Made by a program: the position numbers and the translations under genes. A stretch of DNA of 64,000 bases from Hanamia caeni (GTDB lineage: Bacteria; Bacteroidota; Bacteroidia; Chitinophagales; Chitinophagaceae), in assembly GCF_003721595.1 (NCBI RefSeq), contig NZ_RJJR01000002.1, forward strand, positions 1 through 64,000, given 5' to 3'. The notes under the pieces were generated by a model that worked only from the letters and a program-made list of their open reading frames with translations, did no database searches and was not told the origin of the DNA. Below, piece by piece: positions 61,572-64,000 of this stretch (positions within the stretch are counted from its first letter, which is position 1; the number at the start of each line of letters is the position of its first letter).

Positions 61572-62540
61572 TTATTTCAGTTGCTCCAGGTAATGCACAA
61601 TCGCTTTCACGGAATCTTTGTTCATATTAAAATCCGGCATGTGAGCGCCTGGTTTTATTTCCTGGGGATGGCTAATCCATTTGTATAAATTTTCTTCACT
61701 GTTTTTCATCAACCCGGTAAGAAGCATATGCCTGCTGGCAATATGTGTAAGGTCGGGCCCCACGTTAGAGGTGGCGGCTGTTCCCTGTATGCGATGGCAG
61801 CTTGCACATGTTTTAGACTGAAATAATTCTGCACCGGTTTTTGCCAGGGTATCACCCGGAGGCATTGCAGCCTTGGCATTTTGCGCCAGCCATTTATTGA
61901 AATCATTCTCGTCCTGTGCAATCACTGAAATTCTCATCCAGGCATGCTGGGCTCCGCAAAACTCACTGCAGGCGCCGGTATATTTTCCGGGTTTATTAAT
62001 ATTAAGCCATAAGTAATTGGGATGATTGGGCACGAGATCCATTTTATTCCCAAGCTCCGGCACCCACCAGTCGTGTACCACATCGGCTGATCGCATCTGC
62101 ATCAGTAAATGTTTTCCTACAGGAAGATGAACTTCGTTTGAGGTAACCACATGAGCATTTGGATAATCCACTTCCCACCACCATTGGTGGCCGGTGATAA
62201 TCACATCGGGCTCGCGGTTTGTGGGAACCGGCGGCGATACCGCATTCATGGTTGATACTGTTTCATAGAAAAAGAAGGCAAGTAACAACACAGGAACGCC
62301 AATCATCAAAGCCTCCAGCTTATTACTGTAAATCGTACGAACGGGTTGGTTGTTGTCTCCCTTTTTTTGTTGAAACCTGATGCAGATATATACTACCAGG
62401 AAAACTACCAGCAATAACATTCCCGCAGCAGCCCAATAAAAATAATTAAATACTGTATGGATTTTTTCTGCCTGAAGCGATGCAGGGTTATTAACGTATT
62501 GTAATAAATAAAGGTTTTGTAAAAATATAATTGAGTTCAT
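61572..62540 (-). CDS. ctaC: Cytochrome c oxidase subunit II with fused cytochrome c (caa3 type)
   Basis: A 322-residue subunit. Two N-terminal membrane helices (about 35-55 and 80-100) precede the CuA cupredoxin domain (HDWWVPELG; CSEFCGAQHAWM with both Cys, His and Met ligands) and a C-terminal cytochrome c domain (CASCH; distal Met in AHMPDF). This caa3 layout lets the oxidase accept electrons directly from the cytochrome b-c complex. It is the first gene of the operon. Confidence 0.94.
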   Translation of the reverse strand: MNSIIFLQNLYLLQYVNNPASLQAEKIHTVFNYFYWAAAGMLLLVVFLVVYICIRFQQKKGDNNQPVRTIYSNKLEALMIGVPVLLLAFFFYETVSTMNAVSPPVPTNREPDVIITGHQWWWEVDYPNAHVVTSNEVHLPVGKHLLMQMRSADVVHDWWVPELGNKMDLVPNHPNYLWLNINKPGKYTGACSEFCGAQHAWMRISVIAQDENDFNKWLAQNAKAAMPPGDTLAKTGAELFQSKTCASCHRIQGTAATSNVGPDLTHIASRHMLLTGLMKNSEENLYKWISHPQEIKPGAHMPDFNMNKDSVKAIVHYLEQLK

Positions 62541-62691
62541 GAACCCTGTTTACAAATTGATTTCATTGATAAAACTTAGAATAGAAAAGCCTTTAGCAGG
62601 TCTAAAAACAACAGAGGCTGCGAGAAAAAACGTGCTCAAAGACTATGCCTTTTAAGAAGATACCCTTCAATCACCAGAATAAAAGAGAGGC

Positions 62692-62709
62692 TTATTTGTT
62701 TGTTTACTG
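62692..62709 (+). repeat. Dispersed motif copy (exact), in the bc-caa3 promoter region
   Basis: TTATTTG-TTTG-TTTACTG, exact at all fixed positions, 152 nt upstream of ctaC. Confidence 0.55.
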
Positions 62710-63057
62710 TCATTTTTTTGTTGAGAGATTCTGCAAATAGCAGAAGCCATTTTCTGTTTTTATGGAAGTATTACAATTGAAATAGGATTAGAATTTTCTA
62801 CAAATCTGCTCTAAAAAAAATTGTCCGTGTTTGGGAAGAGGTTGGTTGCCTTCTAAGAAAAAACAGTTTAAGTTTCGTAAATAAATTCCAGTAAAATAAT
62901 TCCCCTTCTGAATAAAAATGAGGAATCTATACCTCTAAAGCCCTTATCAATAAACAGTTTCGGAAGACAGGGAAATTAGAAAATATTTTCTATTACTTCT
63001 TTATATGAGCCGGTGCTTAAAAAAGTTTTTATCATTCTTTTGATTTTCACAGGCATA

Positions 63058-63077
63058 GTGTTTGATGAAGCAAACAC
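63058..63077. promoter_or_regulatory. Inverted repeat upstream of the pyruvate-oxidase-like gene
   Basis: GTGTTTG-N6-CAAACAC, a perfect 7-bp inverted repeat ending 77 nt before the start at 63155. It could be an operator or a small hairpin; no regulator is encoded nearby. Confidence 0.35.
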
Positions 63078-63154
63078 CGATTACGAAGGAGAATGTTTCA
63101 AAGTAGAGTGTTCCGTCCGCCTTCAGTTTTTTCAAATTTTCAAAAAATAATTTT

Positions 63155-64000
63155 ATGGCGCAATTAGTTAGCGATTTTTTATTAGAAAGATTAAGTCAGT
63201 GGGGAGTTAAAAGAATTTTTGGTTTCCCCGGCGATGGTATTAATGGTATCCTGGGGGCTCTTGACCGGGCAAAAGATAAAATCGATTTTATACAAGTGCG
63301 GCACGAGGAGAATGCAGCTTTTATGGCTTGTGCGCATTCGAAATTCACCGGTGAAGTAGGCGTTTGCATGGCCACCTCAGGGCCCGGTGCCATTCATCTG
63401 CTGAATGGATTGTACGATGCTAAAATGGATCATCAATCTGTAGTGGCTATTGTAGGCCAATCAGCGCGGATGGCCATGGGAGGCAGCTTTCAGCAGGAAG
63501 TTGATTTGAACAGCTTATACAAAGACGTAGCTAAGGAATTTGTTCATACGGTTATGATTCCGGAACAAATGCAGCAAATGGTAGATCGTGCTATCCGGAT
63601 TGCAAAAGCTGAAAGAACAGTTACCTGTATCATCATTCCAAACGATGTGCAGGAATTGGATGCAGCTACGCCGCCGCGTAAGCATAATGCTACGCACACC
63701 GGAATTGGTTTTCCAAATGTTCACTTTGTGCCCGGCGAAGCAGATCTTAGAAGGACTGCCGATTTATTAAATGATGGAAAAAAAGTGGCGATGCTTGTAG
63801 GTGCAGGCGCTTTGAACGCCGGAGACGAGATAATGGAAGTGGCTGAACTGTTGGGCGCCGGCGTGGCCAAGGCGCTTCTCGGAAAGGCCGCAGTGCCGGA
63901 TACTTTGCCGTATGTAACCGGCGCCATTGGCTTGCTGGGAACAGAGCCAAGTTGGAAAATGATGACAGAATGTGATACACTTTTGATGGTAGGAAGTAGT
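63155..64000 (+). CDS. Thiamine-diphosphate enzyme, pyruvate oxidase-like (partial, runs off the window)
   Basis: The first 282 residues of a TPP-dependent enzyme. The N-terminal Pyr domain has the catalytic Glu in VRHEENAAFMA, the GDGINGIL loop and MATSGPGAIHLLNGLYDAK; a central domain begins around 190 (KKVAMLVGAGAL). This matches pyruvate oxidase/acetolactate-synthase-like proteins of the PoxB group, which use FAD and feed electrons to the membrane quinone pool. Its place next to the respiratory operon fits that role. The C-terminal PP domain lies outside the window. Confidence 0.85.
   Translation, partial: MAQLVSDFLLERLSQWGVKRIFGFPGDGINGILGALDRAKDKIDFIQVRHEENAAFMACAHSKFTGEVGVCMATSGPGAIHLLNGLYDAKMDHQSVVAIVGQSARMAMGGSFQQEVDLNSLYKDVAKEFVHTVMIPEQMQQMVDRAIRIAKAERTVTCIIIPNDVQELDAATPPRKHNATHTGIGFPNVHFVPGEADLRRTADLLNDGKKVAMLVGAGALNAGDEIMEVAELLGAGVAKALLGKAAVPDTLPYVTGAIGLLGTEPSWKMMTECDTLLMVGSS

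Larger units (their letters stand above)
62541..63154. other. 614-bp non-coding region between ctaC and the pyruvate-oxidase-like gene
   Basis: The gap separates divergent genes and must hold the promoter of the whole bc-caa3 operon. It contains a dispersed-motif copy (62692), an inverted repeat TTCTGC (62729-62734) / GCAGAA (62740-62745), and a perfect 7-bp inverted repeat GTGTTTG (63058-63064) / CAAACAC (63071-63077) about 78 nt before the poxB-like start. No ORF, tRNA or exact TAnnTTTG box was identified. Confidence 0.5.

Noticed and set aside
1..64000. tRNA, rRNA, CRISPR array, insertion sequence or prophage
   Set aside because: No cloverleaf-like gene, regular spaced repeats, transposase, integrase or structural phage gene was recognised; the ORF6N gene alone is not enough to call a prophage.

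Overview
The window is an AT-rich stretch of a Bacteroidota chromosome, most likely from Chitinophagales/Chitinophagaceae. This rests on inference from several signs: promoter-like TAnnTTTG/TAnnTTTA boxes close to starts in place of Shine-Dalgarno sites, a DUF2480 gene, a Bacteroidota-style Mla/MCE locus without mlaABC, lamin-tail/FlgD-like surface protein architecture, a caa3 oxidase operon, and general protein similarity as I recognise it. No rRNA, tRNA, CRISPR, integrase or transposase was seen; it reads as core genome with some accessory genes.

Layout. 0-9 kb: DUF2480 protein, GH13 alpha-amylase, FAD oxidoreductase, Fpg/Nei-type glycosylase, YpfJ-like zinc protease, enoyl-CoA hydratase plus PaaZ, adenylate kinase. 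9-14 kb: MsrB, GlsB-type membrane protein, an MlaE-MlaF-MlaD lipid-transport operon, a periplasmic rhodanese-like protein and an unknown secreted protein. 14-22 kb: OmpA-type lipoprotein, then a leftward TetR-TolC-HlyD-ABC-ABC-permease-permease efflux operon with a perfect palindromic operator at its promoter. 22-33.7 kb: S41 protease, ThiL, GH25 lysozyme, a lamin-tail surface protein, Asd, an aminotransferase and a MarR-acyl-CoA dehydrogenase operon with its own palindromic operator. 33.7-47 kb: glycosyltransferase, VapBC-type pair, Dpp-type permease, SixA, GntP permease, ORF6N protein, chromate transporter, 2OG-Fe dioxygenase, AsnS, Rho, LpxH and a beta-propeller-like protein. 47-64 kb: a respiratory and stress block: c-type cytochrome lipoprotein, an orphan multi-pass His-rich membrane protein, a PPOX-type flavin protein, ClC channel with CBS domains, group III truncated haemoglobin, nicotinamidase, double PRC-barrel protein, CDF transporter, AI-2E-family permease, then a leftward operon for a Rieske/cytochrome b-c complex and a caa3 oxidase, and finally the start of a pyruvate-oxidase-type TPP enzyme.

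The most interesting unexplained signal is a dispersed bipartite 18-mer, TTATTTG-N4-TTTACTG, with five exact and at least six near copies, mostly in one orientation, both between and inside genes. Other points of note are a palindromic repeat inserted in frame in an acyl-CoA dehydrogenase, fused subunits in the respiratory operon, two convincing repressor operators, and a rho terminator that lies inside the last codons of the convergent gene. I did not find a clearly new defence or mobile system.
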